Assembly (NCBI GenBank): GCA_963921825.1 | Contig: OY997593.1 | Coordinates: 68,370,039 to 68,434,038 of the forward strand | From: Erodium maritimum | Lineage: Eukaryota; Streptophyta; Magnoliopsida; Geraniales; Geraniaceae | DNA length: 64,000 bases | Direction: 5' to 3' | Shown: in pieces, positions 24,855-35,462 of the stretch | Position numbering within the stretch: position 1 is the first letter of the stretch | How the letters are laid out: every line of letters starts with the position of its first letter | Notes under the pieces: generated by a model | The model's input: only the letters and a program-made list of their open reading frames with translations | Told to the model about the DNA's origin: nothing | Databases searched by the model: none | Made by a program: the position numbers and the translations under genes

Positions 24855-26050
24855 TTGCCTAACGCCATCAAATGTGTAGAGACGGCCCTGGCTGTACCCA
24901 ACCTCAACCTGTCGCCACTAACTACTCAAATCGGCGTCTCGCTGCCACTAGATGCTCCCACCGACGTCTCGTCACCCCCATGGTGTCGAGACCCTCTTTG
25001 TGGGAAAGCACCCATGGTCGAGCCGGGGATAGAGGAACCGAAGGCTCTATGCGATGGGATCTCAATCCCTAATGTTGAGCGCATCCTAGTGATTCCGGTC
25101 CTGCTCACTCCGCCATCGGGTTTGGTTCATCGTCGTCGGGTCTTCAAATCAAAGGAAATCGGTTCTACTTCAGGGGTGAAGGACATGCCGGACACCCTCG
25201 AATCTAACATGGCTAGCCTTCAAGACGGATTCTTGTCATGCTCCCTGAAGGAGGAGGATGAAGTCGAGGTTCTGGTACCGTACTCTCTGGTGAGCCCCTA
25301 TGTTATGGTTCGCCAGTAGTTTTCCATGACGGGCAAATTTTGGGCATCCAAGCCTCCCCGGAAGGAGGTTTTGCTCCGCATCATCACCAAATCTTGGGGG
25401 AAGTCGGTTGAGGGCTTGGTGATCAAGGACATTAGTCTTGGAGTACTTAAGTTCTACTTCGAGTCGGAGGAGGCTCGTGCATGGGTTCCTGGAAAACGAA
25501 CCTTGGTGCTTTGATGGGCGACCACTCCTGCTAGAGGATTTGGACCCGATGGCTAGAGAACCCCTCCGTTCTGCATCACCTTCAACTATATGTTCACGCT
25601 CACGGTCTCCCTCCATTGGTATGGACCCGAGAAACGAGAGAGACGATTGGTTGTACTCTAAGACTATGTGTGTGATCGGGAGGTGGTTCGCACCCGACTA
25701 TACTGGATTTCCATAGGGATCGGGGCGTCAGGCCATACGCGATGGATTGGGGTCATCAGGAGTCTCAAAGACCTGTATCCCTGAGTATTGCACCTATGGG
25801 CACATTTCCTTGGGGACGAGGCCTAATTGTATCCCTGAGTATTGTATGTATTGGTACAAATCCTCGGGCTCATATCAAGGCCCGGAAGATGGACTTGGAC
25901 TGGAAGAACTTGGTGATCGGCCAGCTCTCTAGTAGTCGGGAACACGAAACCCTAGGCCTGCTTGGGCACAGAGATAGAGCTGGAGCTGGAGTTGGGGGTG
26001 GATATGGGGTCTACTAGTGAACCTCGAGATGACCAGACGAGGGCGGGGAA
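24855..26050 (+). pseudogene. LINE ORF1 remnant with DUF4283 domain
   Basis: An open stretch from 24,855 to 25,319 ends EEDEVEVLVPYSLVSP. It continues past a stop in the same general reading as KFWASKPPRKEVLLRIITKS and GLVIKDISLGVLKFYFESEE (25,326-25,500), the DUF4283-type nucleoprotein domain of plant LINE ORF1. Further frame changes follow and the remainder is degenerate. No ORF2 of this copy follows directly; the reverse transcriptase piece at 26.5 kb is a separate insertion with its own target duplications. Confidence 0.75.
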
Positions 26051-26546
26051 GCAGCCCCGTTAGGAGGAATGAAAGAGATTAAATTCTTTAGGGACTAGCC
26101 CTAGGAGGGGTCCTTGGTAAGAGCTCTGCCTCCTTTTGAAACTGATGAAAGAAGGTCCGGTCGCACTCTACAGAATATGCAGCGTTTATGCAATACCTTG
26201 AGCATTCATAGTCAGTTTCGTCATAGTTTAGTTTTAGCTTGTCTATATGGATTTTCCAACACCGTTTATAACAATTCAGTTGTCTCAAAGTTATTTGTAA
26301 AGAGACTTTCTAGGGCTCTATACAGTATAATGACTCTTTTACTATTTAAATAAAAACTAGTTATGTATAATAATACTTGAAGAAGAAGAAGAACAGATTG
26401 GAATTAGCTCATGGCATAGTGGAAAATTATTTATATAAGCATCGATAAGAAGTTGTTATAGTATCGTTTATCCATCATTATGTACATGGCATGAGGAATA
26501 GACCTCACCCAAATGAAACTTCGACATACATAACTAATAACACTAA
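26051..26546. other. No gene seen between LINE pieces
   Basis: Mixed-composition DNA with only short open frames and no recognisable domain. The distal part contains a short GAA run near 26,380. Confidence 0.5.
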
Positions 26547-26554
26547 CCCAACAA

Positions 26555-27595
26555 AATCTGTAAACGCAGACTGAGTAGTTGGGATGAACAGTTGTTGAGT
26601 AAAGCTAGCAAAGAGGTTCTGCTAAAATCTGTAATTCAGGCTATGCCAACTTATACCATGAGTGTTTATATGCTTCCGAGTACTTTGATCGGTGAAATTG
26701 AATTAATCATGAATAGGTTCTTTCGGTGTCATAACCAGCAAGCAGGCTCAGGTATTCGGTGGAGGAGTTGGGCTGCTCTCTGTGACCATAAATGGGGTGG
26801 CGGGATGAGTTTTAAGAGCCTATGCGACTTTAATTTAGCCTTGTTGGGGAAGCAAGATTGGCGGTGGATACAATTTCCCGATAGTTTGGTGGCTCGGGTG
26901 CTTAAATCGAAGTTTTTCCATTGTCAGATTTCACTCAGGCAAGGATTAAGGCAGGTTCGAGCCCAATTTGGAGGAGTATTATGGAAGCCCAGTCCATGGT
27001 TCAAAATGGACTCAGGAGACGGATTGGGACGATGGAGGAGACTTGGGTAGCAAGGGACCCTTGGACGTCTTCTCCTTCGGGTGTCCTTTATGAAGTGCCC
27101 AGAGTATTGGAGGATTGGCGAGTTAGCAGGCTTTTGAAGCCGGGTTCCAGAGAGTGGAACGTTGATTTAATTCAGTCGGTTTTTGCTCAACAGGAAGCGA
27201 GTGATATTTTTCGGGTTCCACTTAGCTTTGGAGTTGATCGGGACGTGTGGTATTGGGGAAAAACCAAAGATGGCAGATACTCGATCAGACAGGTGTATCG
27301 AGAGCTTCATGCTCTGGGAGGCAGGTGGATAGTGGATAGTGGATGATGGAAGTGATTTTTGGCGGAACATGTGGAAACTAAAAGTTTCGCCAAAAATTCA
27401 TCATTTTATATGGAGGGGTGTTTCTAATGTCTTACCTGTTGCTATGAAGTTAAGGGAAAAGTGAGTGGATATTAGGCCTGAATGTGTCAATTGTGGGGAG
27501 GACGAGACCGGTGTCCATGCACTTTTTCGCTGTTCGAAGGTTGTGGAGGTTTGGAGTAGAATACTGACTGTTGTGATTGGAGATGGGAATTTGGT

Positions 27596-27626
<31 letters not shown>

Positions 27627-28344
27627 GGGGGGGGGGAGGTTCTAAAGGTGTGTTGGGCTTGCTTTAATGGCAGTGGTGTGTTGGGAGATTTGGAGAGGTC
27701 GAAATGAGCTGGTTTGGAACGGGAGGCGGAGTTCGGGTGAGGCTGTGGTTAGGGCAGCTGAGAACCTGCTTTCGAATTGGAAGTTGGCTCAGTATTGTCC
27801 AAGGTTGCAGGTTGATGGGGGGCGTTCAGGCCACGTTGGCGGTGTCCCCCGGAGGGAAGTAGAAAAGTTAATGTGGATGGGGCTACTAGTGGTTATGTGG
27901 GAGGAGGTGGTGGTTTTATTTGCATGAATGCTGATGGTTCGGTGGAGGGTTGGCAGTGTGTCCTACTTTCAGGAATTTGAGACCCGGAAACAGTTGAAGC
28001 CCTGACGGTGAGAGTGGCCTTGGTTTGGGTTCAGGAGAAGAGATGGGAGAACGGGGTCATTGAGTCCGATTGTATGAACGTTGTGCTAGCCATTTCCAAG
28101 GAGGAACTAATTCTGGCTCCAATTGAAGGTATTATAGATGATTGTAAGAGTCTATTGCAAGAACTCACTGGCTTCAGGGTGATTTTCGCTCGAAGAGAGG
28201 CTAACAAGGTGGCATATGAGCTGGCGACTAATGCGCATGATTGGATCAATCTTGATTTTGATTGTAATGTTTTACCAGGGTCTATTTTAGGCCTCGTGTT
28301 AGGATGATTTTGCGTAATAATATTCCAGTCTTTCCTCAAAAAAA
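26555..28344 (+). mobile_element. 5'-truncated LINE with RNase H, bounded by target duplications
   Basis: Coding-derived sequence starts immediately at 26,555 with RRLSSWDEQLLSKASKEVLL, from the C-terminal part of ORF2. It continues through the zf-RVT region (27,260-27,560; CVNCGEDETGVHALFRC) and an RNase H domain (27,880-28,290; ESDCMNVVLAI, REANKVAYELA). It ends in a run of seven A at 28,338-28,344. CCCAACAA occurs just before it (26,547-26,554) and just after the A run (28,345-28,352), marking one insertion event with 5' truncation. Several frame changes are present. Confidence 0.88.
27601..27636 (+). repeat. (TG)n followed by 27 consecutive G
   Basis: A short TG dinucleotide run passes into an unbroken tract of 27 G at 27,610-27,636, inside the LINE coding remnant. 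Such tracts are unstable and hard to sequence, so the exact length may be unreliable. It could form a G-quadruplex. Confidence 0.9.
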
Positions 28345-28352
28345 CCCAACAA

Positions 28353-28980
28353 TAACCTAACATAAAAACTGATTTACTTACTCTCCTGAAGTACAAACCG
28401 ATCTTCCCCAAATCAATCTCCATGTCCAAACAACACTAAAGAGAATTACAGAAATTACTATAAACCAGAAAGAATCTCCACTGATTTGCCATATAAACCA
28501 AATGCATTATTGGGCTTAGTCTTCCCTGCATCAACCACACAGCTTTCTTGGGAAAATGCCAAGCCAAGCAATAAACATGTCCTTCAAAGACAACCACTGG
28601 AGAATGGACATGCAACATGATATGTTTTCTACATTTGCGTATATCTAATGCTATATTTTTTTATGACACTAAAACCGTCCACCCAAATGTTAAATAATGT
28701 ATGTCTGAAAATGATTAAAACACCCTTGAGCCGTCTCGGACACAAGACTCTCGCCGTCACGCACTCGTCAAAGACTGCCGTCGACAAAACTAACATGCAA
28801 TAAAGGGGAAATGTCATTAACACATTTACAAGCAGCCCTAATTTAAAGCATGGAAATGGCTAAGTTACAATGTATTATCCATGTAATCTTGTAATTATGT
28901 ACATAACCTTGGACTGGAGTTGCATATAAAACCCAATCTACATAAATTCGTCATGTATTTACTGGTTCATGCCTGGACTT
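28353..28980. other. 3' flank of the FemAB-like gene, no separate gene
   Basis: Lies just beyond the stop of the minus-strand gene at 28,981 and probably includes its 3' UTR. Short frames on minus show no domain. Confidence 0.5.
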
Positions 28981-31900
28981 CTATTCTGTATCCGCCTTGA
29001 AGGGACCGGAATCGCTTATCAGTTTCATAACATGCTTAACCTGCAATGGAATAGTAATTAATTTATATATCACTAGAAAGAAATTACGCAGTAACACTAT
29101 TGTTTAAAGTTTATATTTTTTTTCATAATACCTGAGCTGATTCACGTGATAGGAAATCTTGTATGACTGTTCTGAAGCGTTCATCGGTAAGGTAATGGGA
29201 GCTGTAAGTTGTCACGGGCAGATATCCCCGTTGGATCTTGTGCTCGCCCTGAGCTCCAGCCTCTACCGTCTTTAGACCCAGTTCAATGCCTGCTTCTATG
29301 GCCTGTGGAATCAGGAGAGTATGAACCGTGATCATGTGAAAATCTAGATTCAGGAGGCGGTGTTTATGTATGCTGATTCGCGTTTTAGCAGTGCTTCCAC
29401 TGATTGTTGGAATAATTGCAGAAAAAGACTCTGGAGTATTCACTTTGTAACTAGTAGCCTTCTTTGATAATTGCAAAAAAGTGTCATGAACTTGTCTTCT
29501 TGTTGCACTTTGATTCCAAAGAACTTATGATTATATTTAGGGATAACTGCAAATAAGTGTACAAATCGTAGCCTTCTTTTTTATGATGGCAAAAAATGTC
29601 CGGAAATAGAATTTTTGTTGCACTTTGCTTCAAAATGACGATTTTAAAAGTAAAAAACAAAAAAAATCCAGAAATTTCACCTCTTGATTTTCTTCCTCTT
29701 TATCGATTATCAAATTTTACTATCATAATAGAACTAATCAAATTATTTTGATTTGATTATATAATTAGTGAAAAAAAATCGATTATGTTTGTAAAGTTAG
29801 ATAATATCATTTTGATTAGATTACAAAAATACTAGTACCCAATTTACTATTCGAAAACACACCCTTAGGTACAAAAAAAGAAAATGAAAATTTTGGCTTT
29901 TTGGTTTAAAAATTTTTAAGGGTAAAATCATCATGTTGAAACAAATTAATACAAAGCGCAACAAAAATACAAGTTCAAGACACTTTTTCACCGTTATCAA
30001 ATAAGAAGTCTATGATTTGCAAAGTGTGAATAGAACATACAGAGTTTTCGAATTATATTTCACCATATTACTAAAAGTAGAAGTTAGATTGAAACCTGGT
30101 AATAACACGCTTCGAAATGCAGACACGGATAATAAACATCCGGGCAACATCCCCATAGACGGCCATACAAAGTATCTCCTCCGATGAGATTAAGAGCTCC
30201 TCCAACAAGCTCCCCTTTATCTTCGGCAATGACAAGTAGCACGCTATCTCCCATCTTAGATGCCATGTTGTGGAAGAACTCCCTTGTGAGATAAGGTGTG
30301 CCCCACCTACCAAATAATCAAAAAGCATATTTGGTAATTGCTCATTGAAGCAATCGAGTATATTCGACAAATATTTAACATTAGTCAAATGAAAAGAAAC
30401 CGGTCGAGAAATGCTATGTAAAAAATTTCGTATTGAAGTCTAGGAGTGGATGACCAAACTTGTTATCGGTGGTGTTCTTGTAGAATGTATAGAAGGAATC
30501 CCAATGCTTAGCCTGTCGAGATGAAGCCATAGAAAGTAAAGAATCGTGTACTATAAATATGCCACAATAACAATTTTTCAATCAGATGTTTTTCAATATA
30601 TAAATGAACAACTTTCAACTATACCGTTATTTCATCACCCCGAAGTCGTTTCATGGTCAAGTTTTGCTCCAAAATCTGCACATTGAAGTATTCTCGGATG
30701 ATCAGCAAAAACCAGTGATGTAATGGTAGAGTGAAATATTTAGTTTTGCTCCAAAAAATGCTTGATCTTATATTTTGTTCCAATAAATATAAGAAGTGAT
30801 AATTGCAAATAAGTACCCTTAGTATTCATTTTTTTGCAAATTCTGGCCCTCTTTTTTGATAATTGTAAAAAAGTACCATGAACTTGTCTTTTTGTTGCAA
30901 TGTGTATAAAATGATGATTTTACCCTTCCAGTTTAGATTTAAAAATAATTATTAAAGAGCAAAAAATCCAAATTTTATATCCCTTAATTTTCTTCCTTAC
31001 AAAATTTGGATTTTTGTTCTTTAATTATTATTTTTAAAATTTTAAAATTTCAAGGATAAAATTGTCATTTTGAAACAAATTTAAACATGGTGCAACAAAA
31101 AGACAAGTTCAGGGCACTTTTTCGCAATTATCAAAGAAGAGGGCTACAAGTTGCAAAAAGTGCATACCTCAGGGTACTTTTTTGCAATTATCCCATATAT
31201 AAAACATTAACTCACTGATGTAAGAAAAAGGCAATCACCTTTTTGCGCTCTTGCTTGATTTTTTTCCTTTTATTATGCCTCATGTCCATCAAGAACTCAT
31301 CAAAACTGTTAATACACAAAAGATATCTTTATAGCATGTCGTAGATCCGTATATATAATTCTATAGATGTATACATAAATATGTGTTTGTAGAAAAAGGT
31401 AACAAAAATGAAATCAATTAATGAGTCAGAGATGAAGTGATCACATGAAAATGATAGAGACAAATATATTTAGTTAAGCGCTTGAAGAACTTACTAAGAG
31501 AACACGTTCTAATGATATGGTACTTAAACTTGTTGTGGAGTTTATTTATCCAATGGCTAATGTGATTAAGTCGAGAACAATTGTCATGACAAAGAGTAGA
31601 ATAAGCACCACTCACTCTTTATAATTACGGTTTTGCCAGTGGTATTGCATTCCGATTCTCTGCATAAAACCTTTTTCTTTGAACATATTCCATTCACTTT
31701 CAGATGAAAAAGTAACGTGTACAGATGAAATTTGAGACTGTCAAAAGAGAGACATATTAGGCAGCTGATATGGAAACTAAGTATGAAGAAGGATTGAATA
31801 TTGTAGGGATAATTGGAAAAAAGTACCCCGAGGTATTCACTTTTTGCAACCTGTAGTCCTCTTCCTTGATAATTGCAAAAATTGCCCTTAACTTGTCTTT

Positions 31901-34140
31901 TAGTTGCACTTTGTATAATTTTGTTTTGAAATAACGATCTTACCCTTAGAAATTAATTTTTTTTTTAAATAATAATTGAAGAACAACAAATCCATATTTT
32001 CATATCCCTTAAATTCCTTTTCTCTGTACGGTACAAAGAGGAAGAAAATTAAGGGATATGAAAAGTTGGATTTTTTTTTTTTTTTTACTTACTATTTTTT
32101 AGATCTAAATTGTAATGGTAAAATTGTCATTTCGAACCAAATTTATACAAAGTGCAACAAAAAGATAAGTTCAGGGCATTTTTTGCAATTATCAAAGAAA
32201 AGGGCTACAAGTTGCAAAAATGAATACCTCATGGTACTCTTTTGCAATTATCCCTTCAATCATCTAATACCTTGACTGCCAGATCCTTCAGGGCAGAGAC
32301 AATACCATCGAAAATTTTATCTTTAAATAACGAGTTACGTACTAAAATCCTTGGGCCAGTTACAGGAGTAAAAGGTACACAACACTGTAGCTTCGGATAA
32401 TAGTTAACACCGAAACTGTGGTATGCATCGGCCCATGCATGATCAAAAACAAATTCTCCATATGAATGGCTACACAGACAACAGATGCATAGTCAATTAG
32501 GCACCGTAGAGCATTTCTCACACACAGAAAAATAAGAACTTGTCGAGTGGTTATGATAGTGAACACAACCTTTTGAGATAGAGAGGAACGACACCTAAAA
32601 CATTGTCATGTTCATCCTTAGCAATGATGTGGCGGGGCATCCAACCTGTTTCCTGAAATAAATATGAATGGATATGACAATGAAATGAAAAAGGATTGAA
32701 ATTTTTAGGTTCTGAAGCACCGGTTTCTTACCTTTACTGCACAGCGTGTCTCCTCTAAGCTTGAAAGAAACCCATGAGTAAGAAATGGATTGAAATTTTC
32801 AGGACCTGTAGCATCTAAATTGCACGCATCCCAATCACTTGATGAGACCTCTAAGATTGAGGAAGCAATTGAAAGTGATATCTTTTGAGATTTCTCATCA
32901 TTTACTGAGACCCCCTGAAGATAAATTCGATAAATAGCATTACGAACAGTTATTAGCTACTGAGTATTATAGGTCATCGCTTCTAAGAGGCCATGAAGAA
33001 AGAACACCTCAGGGCCCGAGGCTGTCAAAGTAAGATTTCCAAGGGAGAAATCTGGTTCTTTCGGCTCCACAGTCTTCTTGGGTCCCCAAAATAAAGCACA
33101 TATTTTAGATGACCGAAATGAATTCCCGATACCATGTTTATGTAGAGGTTTTCCCTGCAATTATGGAATTAAATGGAAACATCAACAAATAAGTAACGTT
33201 TTCTTGACAAACCACAATGTTGTTAAAAATACTAACTAGACATTATTAACACTCCGAGCCTTAAGTGGCAACATTTTAATAAGTATCAATGTTGTCAAAA
33301 ACTTAGCCTTTTAACCGACTACATGAGCAAGCCATATGCGGAAGGCAATCTCTTGACCAAACACAACCAGCTAAAACCCATAATAAACAACCGCCGATTG
33401 CAATCAAACCTTGTACGGGCATACTAGTTAACTACCATGCATGTATGATCTCATGCATGTGGCACGTCAATCAGCTTAATGCTACACATTACTTAACACC
33501 AACGAGATTTCAACTAAATAAACCGAATGCCAATAACCCAGAGAGCTTAGAAGAAGCACGTATCCAGGTATCCTCCAACAATCTTATCAAGTCGTTAACA
33601 TCACCTCAGCAACATCACTTACTACATACTAAATGATCTAAAACGAGGGTCATCAATCCTCAATCCCAACACCAACCACAGCCTTCCTTCAATTTCTTCA
33701 GTACCCACATACCCATTTTCAAGGACTCAATCAAACTCACCATCCAAACACATCAAAATGGAACATCTAGAAATAGAATCCTCTTAAGATTCACAAAAAC
33801 AACATATTGCTTCTTCAACCCATAAAATTGCTCCAACACCCAAACACCCAATTCCCAAGGATTCATCAAATACAACATCTAAATCCATTAAAATGGAAAC
33901 CCAATTGAAAAAATAAAACGAACCCATAACAAATTCAGAGATAGACTTACAAAATCCGAGGAGCAAAAAATGAAACTTAAACCATCTTCATCTTCTCTAA
34001 CTAGAAATCAGTAAGGGCAAGTAAATAACAAAATCGAAACCAACCCATTTCATTTACAGTAGCGGACTTACGGATTGATTCGGAAAATGACCCAGAAATG
34101 GCGAAGAAAGCTTGCAGTAGCAGCTCACTGCTACTGCCAT
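28981..34140 (-). CDS. FemAB/GNAT-like protein (DUF482, PF04339 family), plastid-targeted?
   Basis: Twelve exons, all with GT-AG junctions: 34,072-34,140; 33,008-33,154; 32,732-32,914; 32,570-32,652; 32,271-32,469; 31,616-31,737; 31,239-31,305; 30,625-30,675; 30,460-30,512; 30,096-30,306; 29,132-29,302; 28,981-29,040. They total 1,416 nt, 471 residues, with every phase consistent. The first 23 residues (MAVAVSCYCKLSSPF) look like an organelle-targeting start, which is inference. The body carries the family's hallmarks: WMPRHIIAKDE, FVFDHAWADAY, PFTPVTGPRIL, RKKIKQERK, YKNTTDNKWGTPYLTREFF, GGALNLIGGDTLYGRLWGC and VEAGAQGEHKIQRGY. The family is annotated as peptidoglycan biosynthesis/recognition-like within the acyl-CoA N-acyltransferase fold; its plant substrate is not known to me. 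Introns after exons 5, 7 and 10 hold MULE-like MITEs. It lies divergent from MET1, with about 1.3 kb between the start codons. Confidence 0.93.
29410..29518. mobile_element. MULE-like MITE, terminal fragment
   Basis: Carries GGAATAATTGCAGAAAAAG through TTGTCTTCTTGTTGCACTTTG, matching the left terminal inverted repeat of the intronic MITE family. Only one arm remains. It lies in intron 10 of the FemAB-like gene, directly before a longer copy. Confidence 0.7.
29540..30035. mobile_element. MULE-like MITE, degenerate copy
   Basis: The left end GGGATAACTGCAAATAAGTG and a matching inverted right arm (GGTAAAATCATCATGTTGAA to CAAAGTGTGAATA) flank an AT-rich core. The extreme right end is missing. 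It lies in intron 10 of the FemAB-like gene. Confidence 0.75.
30796..31194. mobile_element. MULE-like MITE, about 400 bp
   Basis: Runs from TGATAATTGCAAATAAGTAC to GGTACTTTTTTGCAATTATCCC. The two arms of about 150-180 bases are inverted copies, including TTTGTTGCA and its complement. It lies in intron 7 of the FemAB-like gene. The 9-base flanks are similar but not clearly identical. Confidence 0.85.
31806..32254. mobile_element. MULE-like MITE, about 450 bp
   Basis: GGGATAATTGGAAAAAAGTA at the left and CTTTTGCAATTATCCC at the right; the arms pair over most of their length around AAAATTAAGGGATATGA/CATATCCCTTAAATT in the middle. It lies in intron 5 of the FemAB-like gene and ends only 17 bases from exon 5. 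Confidence 0.88.
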
Positions 34141-34218
34141 GTCCGCAACACTCCGAGCTTTGTCGCTCTATCTGAGTCTTTTCCAGCAAAAGTTCAGAAA
34201 CAACGATCTCATGTGCAA

Positions 34219-34228
34219 GACACGTGTC
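34219..34228. promoter_or_regulatory. G-box/ABRE-type palindrome upstream of the FemAB-like gene
   Basis: GACACGTGTC is a perfect 10-base palindrome containing the CACGTG core bound by plant bZIP and bHLH factors. It lies about 80 bases upstream of the start codon at 34,140. Confidence 0.45.
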
Positions 34229-34620
34229 CAACTCCGATGCCAAACACTAGTATTTCTATGATTTTATCCACGGAAAATAAATAAATAATATCGAAATTTA
34301 AATCATGAATAAATCTATCCCTCAAAATTAATTTCCATCGTTTGATTTCATACAAAAAAGACATTATTATCTGCCTGGTATTTTTTTATAATATATAAAT
34401 AATAATTCATCGAAATAAAATATTTATTTTTATTTAAGCAGTTATGTACACTTCACATGATTCATGATACTTACAATGAAAATAAACTTGAATTATATTA
34501 AATGCATGCATCTCTAATAATTTTATGATACATTTTTTTTCACATCAAAAATTCAAAAACTTTCCAAAAATTTCATCCGTTTCAAAATTTGACCTAAAAT
34601 CTTTATCTTTCTCCTATATT

Positions 34621-34626
34621 TATAAA
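34621..34626 (+). promoter_or_regulatory. TATA box of a possible distal MET1 promoter
   Basis: TATATTTATAAACCC reads as a good plant TATA box about 105 bases before an ATG at 34,730 that opens an exon-like segment with a consensus donor. Confidence 0.35.
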
Positions 34627-34729
34627 CCCTCTCATATCTGTTTCATTTAGGTGTATGCATTTCATCTCACATTTTTTTCTTGGAGTCATTTGTGCTTGTC
34701 TACTTTGTCTTTTCATTATAGTTTGAGAG

Positions 34730-34754
34730 ATGAAGCGAGGAACTCGAAAAACAG
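34730..34754 (+). other. Candidate alternative first coding exon of MET1
   Basis: ATG followed by codons for MKRGTRKT and a consensus donor ACAG|GTTAGT. The exon is 25 nt long and ends in phase 1, the same phase as the main first exon, so splicing to the acceptor at 36,875 would give [17 protein letters not shown] in frame. A TATA box lies about 105 bases upstream. The in-frame match has a one-in-three chance of being accidental, and no transcript evidence is available here. Confidence 0.35.
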
Positions 34755-35198
34755 GTTAGTAGAATCTCGTGTTTCTTTGATTTTTATATTGCAATAAATT
34801 CTTTTTTTTTTTGAAATATTACGTATATAGTTTGCATGAAAACGTTACGTATTAGATAAATTTACGTTAAAATCGATCTTCAACTCACTTTTTAAATCGA
34901 ATAAATCTTGTTAATTAAATGCCATTTATTAAACTCAATCATCGAACTTATATATCTCGCTATTAATTCAATTGTCTTTTAAAAACGTTATCGTTGATTT
35001 GTAGATCCCGCGTTATCATCGATCTATTAGTTTTCTTCAAAAAAATATTCATATTTAAAATATTTTGTCCATTTTGACCAAATAATCCACCATTGAGTCA
35101 GTGACGCACAGAAGTATAGGTCCACGTATCCATATCCGGTGAGGGTAAAAGGGTCTTTTTCACAGTTTTGTCGGAGAGCAGCCAGTAAAATTCCGAAG

Positions 35199-35279
35199 GC
35201 GCCAAATCTATATTTAGGGCTTTTTGGTCCGAGCGGGAACAAACCCTAAAAAAATCCCCAAATCGGTCAATTTTCCCGC
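35199..35279 (+). promoter_or_regulatory. MET1 proximal promoter: three E2F-type sites and a telo-box
   Basis: GCGCCAAA (complement TTTGGCGC) at 35,199-35,206, GCGGGAAC (complement GTTCCCGC) at 35,233-35,240 and TTTCCCGC at 35,272-35,279 are E2F-type sites; the first and third match the TTTSSCGC consensus exactly. AAACCCTAA at 35,241-35,249 is a telo-box, common in plant genes of dividing cells. All lie 180-265 bases before the MET1 start, fitting replication-linked control of a maintenance methyltransferase through E2F/RBR. Confidence 0.7.
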
Positions 35280-35321
35280 CATTTATTGAATTTCAAGGTT
35301 GGTCTGATTTGGATCCTTATA

Positions 35322-35456
35322 ATGTTCACTTCGAACCCGCTCGTCTCGTTTCGTGCCCCTCCATTTTCTCTCGAAGAAACCGATCGTTTCTCTGGCCTCG
35401 TGTTTTTGTTCGCCGCTGTTGTTACCGGAATCGGCCGTTTATCGAGTCTTGTATAG
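35322..35456 (+). CDS. Upstream ORF in the MET1 leader, 44 codons
   Basis: ATG at 35,322 opens MFTSNPLVSFRAPPF... and stops with TAG at 35,454-35,456, six bases before the MET1 ATG at 35,463. It is in the transcript only if transcription starts upstream of 35,322, which is plausible given the E2F sites at 35.2 kb. The peptide has no recognised domain. If translated it could lower MET1 initiation or rely on reinitiation. Confidence 0.4.
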   Translation: MFTSNPLVSFRAPPFSLEETDRFSGLVFLFAAVVTGIGRLSSLV

Positions 35457-35462
35457 GTAGAT

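Noticed and set aside
29123-29476. A single-exon reading of 117 codons on minus starting MQLSKKATSYK
   Set aside because: Its first half is intron and MITE sequence. The real exon starts at 29,302 after an AG acceptor and continues the FemAB-like frame.
34001-34243. An 80-codon minus frame starting MASELDTC, considered as exon 1 of the FemAB-like gene
   Set aside because: It runs through the consensus donor at 34,071 and is in the wrong frame. MAVAVSCYC at 34,140 joins exon 2 in phase and looks like a targeting sequence.
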